Shown: positions 18,098 to 27,574 of the stretch, piece after piece
How the letters are laid out: the number at the start of each line of letters is the position of its first letter
How positions within the stretch are numbered: the stretch's first letter is position 1
Source of the DNA: Methylovorus menthalis
GTDB taxonomy: Bacteria; Pseudomonadota; Gammaproteobacteria; Burkholderiales; Methylophilaceae
Direction: 5' to 3'
Length of the DNA stretch: 64,000 bases
Assembly: GCF_020523625.1 (NCBI RefSeq)
Contig: NZ_JAJAQH010000006.1
Coordinates: 1,648,134-1,712,133, forward strand
Notes under the pieces: generated by a model
Databases searched by the model: none
Told to the model about the DNA's origin: nothing
Seen by the model: the letters and a program-made list of their open reading frames with translations, nothing else
Program-made: the position numbers and the translations under genes

Positions 18098-19267
18098 ATG
18101 TCCAGAAAATTGTTTGTCCGCCTGCATCGTTATGTAGGGTTAATGATAGTGTTGTTTTTAACGGTTGCCGGACTTACAGGAGCATCGCTAGCCTTTTATC
18201 ACGAGCTTGATGAATGGCTGAATCCGGACTGGATGCTGGTGACGCCCACGGCTTCCTCACCGGTGCCGCTAGCGCAACTTGCACGCAACGTCAGTCAGGC
18301 CTATCCCGACCATCGGATAGCTCGAATTGAGTTTCAGCACAGCACTGATCGCGCATTGATTGTGCGTATGGATAGCAAACAGACCGGCGACGAGGCCCCT
18401 CTTCCCATGCAGGTATTTGTTAACCCTTATACCAATGAAATTCTGGGCGCCCGCGAATGGGGCAAGGTAGATATCAGTCGTCAGGGCTTGATGCCATTCC
18501 TGTTCAAATTGCATGACACACTTCATCTGCCAGGAAAAGTCGGAAAATGGCTATTGGGGGGCGTCGCCATACTTTGGCTACTGGATTGTTTTGTTGGATT
18601 TTATTTGGCCTTGCCCCGACATGGCCTATTGCCCTCGCCCATACAGTTCATGAAAAAATGGGCGCCCGCCTGGAAAATAAAGTATCAGGCAAATGCCACC
18701 CGCATAAATTTTGACCTGCATCGTGCCAGTGGCTTGTGGCTGTGGCCGGTGTTGGCTGTCATCGCGTTCAGTAGTTTTTATCTCAATCTCAACCGAGAGG
18801 TGTTCAGGCCGGCGATGGGCATGATCATGCCCTTCAGCCCTCTTCCGGGTGATACATTGCCCAAAGTGAAAGATGGGAAGATTTCACTGGATTGGGATGC
18901 CGCTTATCAACGTGGCTTAGACTTGCGGCCCGTAGGAGCAGATGATTACCGGGTTGCCAATATTTCCTACTTGGCCAAGCAGAATGTCTACCGGTTGACA
19001 TTTGATGAACGTCAACCGAATGCCTGGCTGACCTTCAAGCGTGAGCAGGTATTTTTTGATGCAAGCACAGGCGCACTGAAAGCCCAATACGGCTATGCAA
19101 AAGGCAAAACGGGAGATCGCTTGAGTATTCTGCAATATCCACTGCATACCGGGCAAATATTTGGCTTGCCAGGGCGCATTCTCATTTTATTCACCGGCTT
19201 GCTTACCGCATTACTAGCGTGGACTGGTGTCTTTATCTGGCTCAAAAAACGTCAAGGCCACAAATAG
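18098..19267 (+). CDS. PepSY-domain inner-membrane protein (PiuB-like) of iron uptake
   Basis: This 389-residue protein starts with a basic segment and a membrane helix (RLHRYVGLMIVLFLTVAGLTG). Further hydrophobic segments lie near residues 150-170 and 210-230, and a C-terminal one (ILILFTGLLTALLAWTGVFIWL) comes before a Lys/Arg-rich tail. The region DEWLNPDWM, then a soluble part, fits PepSY-TM proteins, which are found beside TonB-dependent receptors. Some have been proposed to reduce ferric siderophores at the inner membrane. It is divergent from one receptor and convergent with another. No strong ribosome-binding site precedes the start, so the start is moderately sure. Confidence 0.85.
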   Translation: MSRKLFVRLHRYVGLMIVLFLTVAGLTGASLAFYHELDEWLNPDWMLVTPTASSPVPLAQLARNVSQAYPDHRIARIEFQHSTDRALIVRMDSKQTGDEAPLPMQVFVNPYTNEILGAREWGKVDISRQGLMPFLFKLHDTLHLPGKVGKWLLGGVAILWLLDCFVGFYLALPRHGLLPSPIQFMKKWAPAWKIKYQANATRINFDLHRASGLWLWPVLAVIAFSSFYLNLNREVFRPAMGMIMPFSPLPGDTLPKVKDGKISLDWDAAYQRGLDLRPVGADDYRVANISYLAKQNVYRLTFDERQPNAWLTFKREQVFFDASTGALKAQYGYAKGKTGDRLSILQYPLHTGQIFGLPGRILILFTGLLTALLAWTGVFIWLKKRQGHK

Positions 19268-19270
19268 TCA

Positions 19271-19313
19271 GATTGCCGATGGATGGCTTGGGGTCAGCCA
19301 TCCATCGGCAATC
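19271..19313. repeat. Perfect 18-bp inverted repeat between convergent genes
   Basis: Arms at 19271-19288 and 19296-19313 pair without mismatch around the 7-nt loop TGGGGTC. The element starts 3 bp after the PepSY stop and ends 20 bp before the end of the convergent receptor gene. It has no T-run on either side, so it may act as a bidirectional transcript-end hairpin and not as a classic terminator. Confidence 0.75.
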
Positions 19314-19333
19314 AACCCCAAGTACTGCTCCGA

Positions 19334-21619
19334 TTAAAAGTCCACTGTGGCAGAGAAAAATGCCATGCGTGGTGTGCCATAGGTCAGGCCATTCACACTA
19401 TCGCTAGTGCTGACGGTGGCCCAGTAATGCTTGTCGAGCACATTATCTACCGTGGCGCGTAGGGTTACGTTTTTACCACCCGAAACAAACCGGTAGCGGG
19501 CACCAAGATCCAGCCTCGCCCAATCTGGAATCTCCCGCGTATTGGCAGCATCTACATATTGATCACTGGTATAGATGGTACGTGCCGTCCAGGTAAAACC
19601 AGGTATGGCAGTAACATCCCACTCTATCCCGAGATTGGCATTCACTTTGGCTACGCCTGGTGCAGTATTGCCATCGTTGACGCCACCCAATGTCTTTTTC
19701 AATTCGCCATCCAGCAGTGTCACCCCACCCAATACACGGACGCCACTCACAGGCTCCCCATAAAGAGACCACTCTAAGCCAGTATTGTGCTGCTCTCCAT
19801 TCAATCCAAAAATAAGGGTGGCGGGGTCGCGAAATGTACTGGGCCGCTCAATCCGGAACAATGCCAAGGTAGAAGTGAAGTTACCAAGATCCAGCTTGGC
19901 ACCGACCTCAACCTGCTTGGTTTTGGCTGGAGGAAAAATATCTCCCGCATTGGCCGCATTGGTAGGCGCCATCGCGGTCTGTGTCAGCGACTCAATATAA
20001 TTTCCATAAAGCGCCAAATGGTCGAGCGGCTTTACCGTAAAAGCGAACGTCGGGGTCAGTGCATCTTCGTCATACTTGGCCCGCACAGGCCCTGTCACCA
20101 GATACGTTTTATTAAGCACCGACTGCTTGCGCACCCCGATGGTGATTTGCAGACGGTCATCCAGCATGGATAAAGTATCGCTCAGGGCAACACTGCTCAA
20201 GTCGGTCTCAGCCGTACGTGGAGGTGTATTGGACATGCCAATCACGGCTGGCTCTATCCCATTCACCGGGTTGTAAATATTGGATGCCACCGTGCCTATT
20301 TCACTTTCCAGATTACCAAACTGGATACGATACAAACTGGTATTGAGATTCACCGTATGGTGAACCACACCAGTATCAAACATGGCGCGCACGCCTGCTT
20401 CTCCAGACACCGTATCCTCATGCCTTAGAAAACGATTCACGGTACTCGTATTGACCGTGGTGTTACCGGTCGTGGTAACAAAATTCCCCGCAGAATCCAC
20501 CGCCACCGGCACCCGCAGAAAATCGTATCGTCCGCGACGAGCTCCCACCGCGGCATAGGCTGTGATAGCAGGTGAAAAATCATACTCGCCACGCACGGCA
20601 ACTGTCGTGTCTATGGTATTGGCATAAGACCAGCGTTGGGCGAAGTTGCGGGTGACCTTATCGGCATCCGGCACGGCTGCCAGAACACCGTTCCGACTAT
20701 TCAAGGTCACGCGCTCCATTGGCGCCGTGCCACGATTCTCGTAATGCCACACGTCCATAAACAGGCGTACATTTTCACCTCGAAAATCCAGCCCCAATGT
20801 CATGAGTGAACGCTCTATTTTCTGATCATTCGAGAATGCCGTCTTGCCATCCTGATATACCGAGTTCAGACGAATACCAAACTGATTATCACTGCCGAAA
20901 CGCCGACCGATATCCACATGCCCGCCAAGAACCGAGCTTGAGGCATAGTTAGCGGTAACCTGGGTAATCGGTGCATCCGTCGCCCGCTTGGCAATCACAT
21001 TGATCGCACCGCCAACGCCACCAGTAGGTGCCATGCCATTCAACAAACTATTAGGCCCTTTAAGCACTTCAACTCGCTCAACCCCCTCCAGTGGTACTGT
21101 GTAGTTGGGAACCAGCCCGAACAAGCCGTTTAGCGCCACCTCCCCATTCGATAGAGAAAAACCACGGATGGAGAACTGATCAAAGCGACCAAACCGGGGG
21201 TTGTTATTGCGAATGGATGAGTCGTTTTCGACAATATCCGCTAAGGTCGTCGCCTGCTGGTTCTGAATTAGCTCACGAGTATAGCTAATCACACTATATG
21301 GCGTATCCAGCACGGACTTATTGCCCAGCAATCCCACCCGGCCTCCTCGCGCTACTTGACCACCGACATACGCAGGCACCAACTCGCCCGGCAAAACCGT
21401 GTCTGCTGACTTATCAATAACATGGACAGTATCCAGTGTTGTCTCAGCCGGCGTTGCCGCTGTGCTCTGCTGTGCTTTCTTTTTATCCGTCAGCTGCTGC
21501 TCTGTCACCTCCTCTGCAGACCCACCCGCAGAAAATGCCAACAGCAATAAAGCACCCGCTGCCTTGCCTGAAACTTGTATGGGATTGACCGAACTGGTCA
21601 GTATAGAGAAACGAGACAT
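19334..21619 (-). CDS. TonB-dependent siderophore receptor, second of the island
   Basis: This 761-residue outer-membrane receptor has a hydrophobic segment at about residues 20-35 that can serve as signal peptide, then a low-complexity linker, a plug domain (LDTPYSVISYTRELIQN, RGFSLSNGEVALNGLFG, VERVEVLKGPNSLLNG) and a barrel ending in MAFFSATVDF, with terminal Phe as in outer-membrane proteins. The plug type is that of ferric-siderophore receptors, distinct from the first receptor. The ATG follows AAGGAAAATA. A Fur-like box lies 43 bp upstream. It converges with the PepSY gene. Substrate unknown. Confidence 0.91.
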   Translation of the reverse strand: MSRFSILTSSVNPIQVSGKAAGALLLLAFSAGGSAEEVTEQQLTDKKKAQQSTAATPAETTLDTVHVIDKSADTVLPGELVPAYVGGQVARGGRVGLLGNKSVLDTPYSVISYTRELIQNQQATTLADIVENDSSIRNNNPRFGRFDQFSIRGFSLSNGEVALNGLFGLVPNYTVPLEGVERVEVLKGPNSLLNGMAPTGGVGGAINVIAKRATDAPITQVTANYASSSVLGGHVDIGRRFGSDNQFGIRLNSVYQDGKTAFSNDQKIERSLMTLGLDFRGENVRLFMDVWHYENRGTAPMERVTLNSRNGVLAAVPDADKVTRNFAQRWSYANTIDTTVAVRGEYDFSPAITAYAAVGARRGRYDFLRVPVAVDSAGNFVTTTGNTTVNTSTVNRFLRHEDTVSGEAGVRAMFDTGVVHHTVNLNTSLYRIQFGNLESEIGTVASNIYNPVNGIEPAVIGMSNTPPRTAETDLSSVALSDTLSMLDDRLQITIGVRKQSVLNKTYLVTGPVRAKYDEDALTPTFAFTVKPLDHLALYGNYIESLTQTAMAPTNAANAGDIFPPAKTKQVEVGAKLDLGNFTSTLALFRIERPSTFRDPATLIFGLNGEQHNTGLEWSLYGEPVSGVRVLGGVTLLDGELKKTLGGVNDGNTAPGVAKVNANLGIEWDVTAIPGFTWTARTIYTSDQYVDAANTREIPDWARLDLGARYRFVSGGKNVTLRATVDNVLDKHYWATVSTSDSVNGLTYGTPRMAFFSATVDF

Positions 21620-21661
21620 TATTTTCCTTGCACATCATTGTTATTAAGAACTATTTACAAA

Positions 21662-21676
21662 TAATAACAATTCTCA
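21662..21676. promoter_or_regulatory. Fur-box-like operator upstream of the second TonB receptor
   Basis: Read on the minus strand, TGAGAAT-T-GTTATTA matches 11 of 14 positions of the 7-1-7 Fur consensus, within an AT-rich stretch 43-57 bp before the receptor start. Confidence 0.65.
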
Positions 21677-21821
21677 TTAACAATGTCGATGATTAAGAAT
21701 CCATCTTCAGAACGCCTGAGCTAGGCCGAGCGACAACAAAATTTGAAAATCCAAACGACTTGGAAAAACGGGATAGGAATGTATAAACGAGATATCGCGC
21801 TGAAATGATCGCGCGAATATG

Positions 21822-21850
21822 AAAAAAGGGGTTAGATATCTAACCCCTTT
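21822..21850 (-). terminator. Rho-independent terminator after tRNA-Pro
   Basis: The self-complementary run AAAGGGGTTAGATATCTAACCCCTTT is followed on the minus strand by further T residues. It lies 8 bp after the tRNA 3' end and closes the thrS-to-tRNA transcription unit. Confidence 0.85.
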
Positions 21851-21857
21851 CGGATAC

Positions 21858-21934
21858 TGGTCGGGACGGCAAGATTCGAACTTGCGACCACTTGCACCCC
21901 ATGCAAGTACGCTACCAGGCTGCGCTACGCCCCG
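21858..21934 (-). tRNA. tRNA-Pro (anticodon GGG)
   Basis: This is a 77-nt gene including an encoded CCA. The acceptor stem CGGGGCG closes with the 3' strand ending before ACCA, the anticodon arm CTTGC-ATGGGGT-GCAAG gives anticodon GGG, and GTTCGAATC is present in the T loop. It lies 69 bp beyond the merR-like gene, an arrangement common in betaproteobacteria. Confidence 0.95.
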
Positions 21935-22003
21935 ATGTCGCTAAAGCAACAAGGCCTGCATTATAGCGGATTGAGCTGTCTGGAACAAACAGGAAATTGG
22001 TTT

Positions 22004-22414
22004 TCAGTATGCTCGAAGCAGATCAAGCACTTCACGCAATTCGTTACGCAACAAACCGACATCCAATGACGGGTAGCCTGATGGTGCACTTGAGCGCTCG
22101 ACTTGTTTTTCAACTACAGTTTCGGGGGGAGCCTCGACTGCTTGTGCCGCATCGTCAAGACGATTACGGGCGCCACTGATGGTGAAGCCTTGTTCGTAGA
22201 GTAATTCGCGGATACGGCGAATCAGCAGAACTTCATGGTGCTGGTAATACCGGCGATTACCACGACGCTTGACGGGTTTAAGCTGCGTGAATTCCTGCTC
22301 CCAATAGCGCAAGACATGTGGCTTGACGCCACATAGCTCGCTAACCTCACCAATGGTGAAGTACCGCTTGGCAGGAATCGGCGGCAACACAACCTTAGGC
22401 GCGGTCTCCGGCAT
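22004..22414 (-). CDS. MerR-family transcriptional regulator
   Basis: This 136-residue protein has an N-terminal MerR winged helix-turn-helix ([21 protein letters not shown], then [19 protein letters not shown]) followed by a short, variable C-terminus without a metal-binding Cys motif. It starts within the end of ihfA (20-bp overlap) behind a strong AGAGGAGGCTT ribosome-binding site. A gene of this type follows ihfA in many proteobacteria. Its targets are not established. Confidence 0.9.
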   Translation of the reverse strand: MPETAPKVVLPPIPAKRYFTIGEVSELCGVKPHVLRYWEQEFTQLKPVKRRGNRRYYQHHEVLLIRRIRELLYEQGFTISGARNRLDDAAQAVEAPPETVVEKQVERSSAPSGYPSLDVGLLRNELREVLDLLRAY

Positions 22415-22697
22415 AAGCCTCCTCTACCTTTAGCTTGAGCTTCTGGCTGGCATGAAAGGTCACCACACGGCGAGCCGTGATAGGGATTTCTTCGCCGGTT
22501 TTGGGATTGCGGCCTGGCCGCTCTGATTTTTGACGTAATTCGAAATTGCCGAAACCAGACAGTTTTACACTGTCTCCTGATTCCAAAGCCGTACGTATTT
22601 CTTCAAAAAAAGCTTCGACCATATCTTTGGCCTCACGCTTGTTTAGCCCAACCTGTTCAAACAGCAAATCAGCCAGATCGGCTTTGGTTAATGTCAT
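22395..22697 (-). CDS. ihfA: Integration host factor subunit alpha
   Basis: This 100-residue DNA-bending protein is half of the IHF heterodimer. The HU/IHF fold is visible: helical [24 protein letters not shown], the [11 protein letters not shown] strand, and the beta arm with [14 protein letters not shown], where the Pro intercalates into DNA. The start at 22697 follows GGGAG and matches the normal IhfA N-terminus. An upstream in-frame codon at 22745 would add 16 residues foreign to the family. It follows pheT by 77 bp, as in many proteobacteria. Confidence 0.96.
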   Translation of the reverse strand: MTLTKADLADLLFEQVGLNKREAKDMVEAFFEEIRTALESGDSVKLSGFGNFELRQKSERPGRNPKTGEEIPITARRVVTFHASQKLKLKVEEAYAGDRA

Positions 22698-22774
22698 GCA
22701 AATCTCCCAACTACTTTTCTTAACTTTCGCACCATCGCGACGCATTTTCTAAAAAGTGGCGCCCCATTGGCGTT

Positions 22775-25129
22775 CTAATTTCTTAATTCCGCACCATGTT
22801 TGGTCTTGAGCAATACTAGCAAATTACTCATGACGGCATCTGCCTCAGCGTCCGTCAAAGTTTTTTGAGTATCTTGCATAAGCACAAGAAATGCAAGGCT
22901 TTTTTTGTTTTCCGGGACGCCTTTTCCACGGTAAATATCAAACAATGCAATCTCGGAAACCAGGGTATTTTCGGCCTCATTCATGCTATCCAGCAGTGCC
23001 TGAACAGGCGTACTTTCGTTCACGACCACGGCAATATCACGCCGTACCGGTGGGAACTTTGGCACTTCTCGATACCTTGGCACTTTGACTGCCAGCAAAG
23101 GTGTCAGATCACACTCAAACACTACCGTGCTGCGCGGCAATTGATAATGTTGCTGCCACTTGGGGTGCAACTTGCCCAGCCAGCCAATGACCTTGCCATC
23201 CAGCAACACATGCGCAGATTGTCCGGGATGCAACGCAGGATGTGTCGCGGCCTGATACACAGCTCTACCCTGCGTCAAGGCATCCACTTGCGCTTTAACA
23301 TCGTAAAAATCCACATCGCGCTCTTCCGCGGCCCATTGCTCAGGTTGGGCCGCCCCGTAAGCCAGCCCGGAGACGCGCATGGTTTCCCCATAGCCGGATT
23401 CGGCCTTCTTATATGCAGAGCCAATTTCAAACAGCTTGGCGCGCGCCTGCTTGCGGTTGAGGTTGTAAACCAGGGTCTGCAACAACCCACCCCACAAGCC
23501 GCTGCGCATGACGCTCATATTGCTGGCAATGGGGTTTTTCAGAACAATCGCGTCATCATTACCCAGCAAGTCACGCTCCCAGCTGGCGTCCACAAAGCTG
23601 TAGCTGACGATTTCCTGGTAGCCGCCAGCCACCAAGGCATCGCGCACCCAGGCCCGATTCAGTTCGCCCCCTGAGGCTGGCAGCATGGCCAATGTCGCTT
23701 GCGGTGCAATCGCGGGAATATGCTCATAGCCATGCAGGCGAGCTACTTCCTCAATGAGATCCTCTTCAATTTCGATATCAAACCGATAGCTGGGAGGCGT
23801 AATCTCGTAGCTACCATCCGATTCACGCGCCACGAAACCAAGGCGCGCAAATATGGCCGATACTTCGCTACGCTCCAGCGGAATCCCGAGGACAGAAAGC
23901 AGTCGCTCATAGCGCAATGTCACCGGCTTGCGCGTGGGCAAGGTGGCTTTGACTTCGACAATGTCACCGGGCTCACCACCGCAAATCTCAAGGATAAGAG
24001 CGGTTGCACGTTCTAATGCCTGACGGGTGCTGCCAAAATCCACGCCACGTTCAAAACGATACGATGAGTCAGTCGACAAGCCAAGACGGCGCGCTTTACC
24101 GGCGATCACGCCTGGAGCAAAGTATGCACTTTCCAGGAAAATATCGCGTGTCTCCAGTGACACGGCCGAATCCAGACCGCCCATGATACCGGCCAACGCC
24201 AGCGGGCCATGGGTATCGGCAATAACCAGCATATCCTGCTGCAACGTGGCCTGCTGCTGGTTCAACAACGTCAGTGCTTCCCCCTGTTTGGCGTAACGCA
24301 CTTCTATATCACCCTGCAGCTTGGCAGCATCAAAGGCATGTAGAGGCTGGCCTAATTCGAGCAATACATAATTGGTAATATCGACGATGGCAGTGATACT
24401 GCGGATGCCACTGCGCTCCAAGCGCCTCTGCATCCAGATAGGTGTGTCGACAGCCGCATTTACACCACGAATACTGCGTCCACTGTAATACGGGCACGCA
24501 TCTGCTTCACGCACCGCAATATTGACGCTGGTACTGGCGACAGCTGTTACTTGATCAATCGTGGGCAACTGCAATACAGCCCCTGTGATCGCTGCCACAT
24601 CGCGCGCGATGCCGACGATACTCAGGCAATCGCTGCGGTTCGGCGTCAATTTCAGCGTAAACAACTGATCATTGAGCTGCAGGTAATCACGAATATCGGT
24701 ACCTGTGACCGCATCTGCTGGCAGCTCCAGCAAGCCACTGCTCTCTTCCGCCAGCCCCAGCTCCTTGGCAGAACACATCATGCCAAACGACTCTACACCA
24801 CGTACTTTGGCTTGCTTGATGTTAAAGCCCGGCAGAGCTGCGCCTACCATGGCGCATGGCGCCTTGAGGCCCACGCGCGCATTACTGGCACCGCAGACGA
24901 TCTGCAAAGGAGCACCAGAGCCGACATCTACCGTTAACACTTGCAGGCGATCTGCATCCGGATGTTTTTCTGCCGTCAGCACCTCTGCTACCACAACGTG
25001 GCTGAACGCTGACGCCACGGCATCCATTGCTTCCACCTCGAGTCCGGCCATGGTTAAGGCATGACCGAGCTGCTCACTATCCATTGCCGGATTGACGTAT
25101 TCGCGTAACCAAATTTCTGAGAATTGCAT
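22775..25129 (-). CDS. pheT: Phenylalanyl-tRNA synthetase beta subunit
   Basis: This 784-residue subunit of the alpha2-beta2 enzyme charges tRNA-Phe. Domains in order are an N-terminal segment, an EMAP-like tRNA-binding domain (VVVAEVLTAEKHPDADRLQVL, about residues 45-60), the B3/B4 editing region, the B5 domain, a catalytic-like core and the C-terminal ferredoxin-fold anticodon-binding domain (PVRRDIAVVV at about 700). Length is normal for the family. It starts 5 bp after pheS and is clearly in one transcript with it. Confidence 0.97.
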   Translation of the reverse strand: MQFSEIWLREYVNPAMDSEQLGHALTMAGLEVEAMDAVASAFSHVVVAEVLTAEKHPDADRLQVLTVDVGSGAPLQIVCGASNARVGLKAPCAMVGAALPGFNIKQAKVRGVESFGMMCSAKELGLAEESSGLLELPADAVTGTDIRDYLQLNDQLFTLKLTPNRSDCLSIVGIARDVAAITGAVLQLPTIDQVTAVASTSVNIAVREADACPYYSGRSIRGVNAAVDTPIWMQRRLERSGIRSITAIVDITNYVLLELGQPLHAFDAAKLQGDIEVRYAKQGEALTLLNQQQATLQQDMLVIADTHGPLALAGIMGGLDSAVSLETRDIFLESAYFAPGVIAGKARRLGLSTDSSYRFERGVDFGSTRQALERATALILEICGGEPGDIVEVKATLPTRKPVTLRYERLLSVLGIPLERSEVSAIFARLGFVARESDGSYEITPPSYRFDIEIEEDLIEEVARLHGYEHIPAIAPQATLAMLPASGGELNRAWVRDALVAGGYQEIVSYSFVDASWERDLLGNDDAIVLKNPIASNMSVMRSGLWGGLLQTLVYNLNRKQARAKLFEIGSAYKKAESGYGETMRVSGLAYGAAQPEQWAAEERDVDFYDVKAQVDALTQGRAVYQAATHPALHPGQSAHVLLDGKVIGWLGKLHPKWQQHYQLPRSTVVFECDLTPLLAVKVPRYREVPKFPPVRRDIAVVVNESTPVQALLDSMNEAENTLVSEIALFDIYRGKGVPENKKSLAFLVLMQDTQKTLTDAEADAVMSNLLVLLKTKHGAELRN

Positions 25130-25134
25130 GATCG

Positions 25135-26148
<1,014 letters not shown>

Positions 26149-26243
26149 TCATGCATCAATAAATCAGGGCATTTTCATCAGCATTCAGGTGCATGAATCC
26201 CATCAGGAATCTGTATCGAAATGGCTGAGGGAAAAACCCAATA

Positions 26244-26270
26244 AAAAAGGAGGCACAAGGCCTCCTTTTT
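26244..26270 (-). terminator. Terminator or attenuator between rplT and pheS
   Basis: A perfect 11-bp stem AAAAAGGAGGC/GCCTCCTTTTT with loop ACAAG is followed by a T-run on the minus strand, 13 bp after the rplT stop. In enterobacteria this gap holds the PheM attenuator. No Phe-rich leader peptide was found here. Confidence 0.85.
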
Positions 26271-26282
26271 CAATTGCCGGAC

Positions 26283-26645
26283 TTAAGCGGCAGCAAGGCC
26301 CGATTTTGCCAGCTCGGCAAACTTGGCAAATGCCACTTTGTCGAACACTGCCAGATCGGCCAATACCTTGCGATCCACTTCAATCGCAGACTTCTTCAGA
26401 CCGTTGATGAAACGGCTGTATGTCAAACCATACTCACGTGCACCGGCGTTGATACGCGCGATCCACAAGGCACGGAATTGACGCTTTCTTTGACGACGGT
26501 CACGGTATGCATATTGACCAGCCTTCATTACCGCTTGCTTGGCAACACGGTATACATTCTTGCGACGACCACGATAACCCTTGGCAGCGTCTAAAACCTT
26601 CTTGTGACGTGCGCGGGCGATGACACCACGTTTTACTCTAGGCAT
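26283..26645 (-). CDS. rplT: 50S ribosomal protein L20
   Basis: This 120-residue protein begins [19 protein letters not shown] and contains [22 protein letters not shown], which is diagnostic for L20, an early 23S rRNA-binding assembly protein. In several bacteria L20 also represses translation of the rpmI-rplT mRNA. It is 11 bp downstream of rpmI. Confidence 0.98.
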   Translation of the reverse strand: MPRVKRGVIARARHKKVLDAAKGYRGRRKNVYRVAKQAVMKAGQYAYRDRRQRKRQFRALWIARINAGAREYGLTYSRFINGLKKSAIEVDRKVLADLAVFDKVAFAKFAELAKSGLAAA

Positions 26646-26656
26646 GCTCTATCTCC

Positions 26657-26854
26657 TTATTGAGTTGGCATCATGGCGCGTACGCGCTTGACGTCAGTTG
26701 CGGAAATAATAGCCGTGCCGCGCAGGTTACGCTTCTGCTTGGTGGTCTTCTTGGTGAGGATGTGGCGCAGGTGCGAATGGGTACGCTTAACCTTGCCATT
26801 ACCCAAGAACTTGAAGCGCTTTTTGGCGCCACTCTTGGTTTTCATTTTTGGCAT
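26657..26854 (-). CDS. rpmI: 50S ribosomal protein L35
   Basis: This 65-residue very basic protein reads [20 protein letters not shown] at its start and contains the HLRHILTKK segment of L35. The ATG at 26854 sits behind AGGAGAAAAAA. An upstream in-frame codon at 26896 adds 14 residues not found in L35 and is rejected. It is located between infC and rplT as usual. Confidence 0.98.
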   Translation of the reverse strand: MPKMKTKSGAKKRFKFLGNGKVKRTHSHLRHILTKKTTKQKRNLRGTAIISATDVKRVRAMMPTQ

Positions 26855-27007
26855 TTTTTTCTCCTGAAGGAACAATAAAAAAGAGCGATCGGGCATGCCT
26901 TTAGCCGCGTCGCTACCTCTTGCTGCTTGATACTGGCACCATCAGACGCCAGCCATCATCAAAACAGCCCGCTATTATAGCGTAATAACGGACTGAAGTT
27001 AATGCTA

Positions 27008-27532
27008 TTACTTCTGCTTCTTGTGCGGACCAAGCACCATCACCATCTGACGGCCTTCCATCTTGGGGAACTGCTCAACCACTGCATGTTCCTGCAAGTC
27101 GGCTTCCACACGCTTCAAAAGTGCGAGCCCAAGCTCCTGGTGGGTGATTTCACGGCCACGGAAACGCAAGGTAATCTTGGCCTTGTCGCCTTCCTGCAAG
27201 AAGCGGATCAGGCTACGCAGCTTGACTTGGTAATCGCCTTCATCCGTGCCTGGTCGGAATTTGACTTCCTTGACCTGCACCTGTTTCTGCTTGAGACGAG
27301 CTTCATGCTGACGCTTGCTTTCGGCATATTTGAACTTGCCGTAATCCATCAGGCGACAGACTGGCGGCTGCGCCTGAGGCGCAATCTCAACCAGATCAAT
27401 ATCCGCTTCTTCCGCTTTGGCAAAAGCCTCATTAAGACTCATGATCCCCAGCGGCTCGCCATCAACCCCCACCAACCGAATCTGTTGTGCTGTTATGTCA
27501 CCGTTGATTCGTATTTCTTTTTCTTGAGCTAT
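27008..27532 (-). CDS. infC: Translation initiation factor IF-3, starting at an ATA codon
   Basis: IF-3 keeps 30S subunits free and proofreads start codons. The usual N-terminus can be read as (M)[20 protein letters not shown] if translation starts at ATA (27532-27530), 7 nt after GGAG. That gives 174 residues, the normal length. Starting at the first conventional codon (27475) would remove the conserved IRINGDI strand. IF-3 genes in many bacteria use AUU or another rare start, which IF-3 itself discriminates against, giving autoregulation. The N-domain, Lys-rich linker helix ([16 protein letters not shown]) and C-domain are all present. Confidence 0.93.
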   Translation of the reverse strand: MAQEKEIRINGDITAQQIRLVGVDGEPLGIMSLNEAFAKAEEADIDLVEIAPQAQPPVCRLMDYGKFKYAESKRQHEARLKQKQVQVKEVKFRPGTDEGDYQVKLRSLIRFLQEGDKAKITLRFRGREITHQELGLALLKRVEADLQEHAVVEQFPKMEGRQMVMVLGPHKKQK

Positions 27533-27574
27533 CGCAAATTCTCCAAATTAATCATTAAACAGCCATGCATAAAT

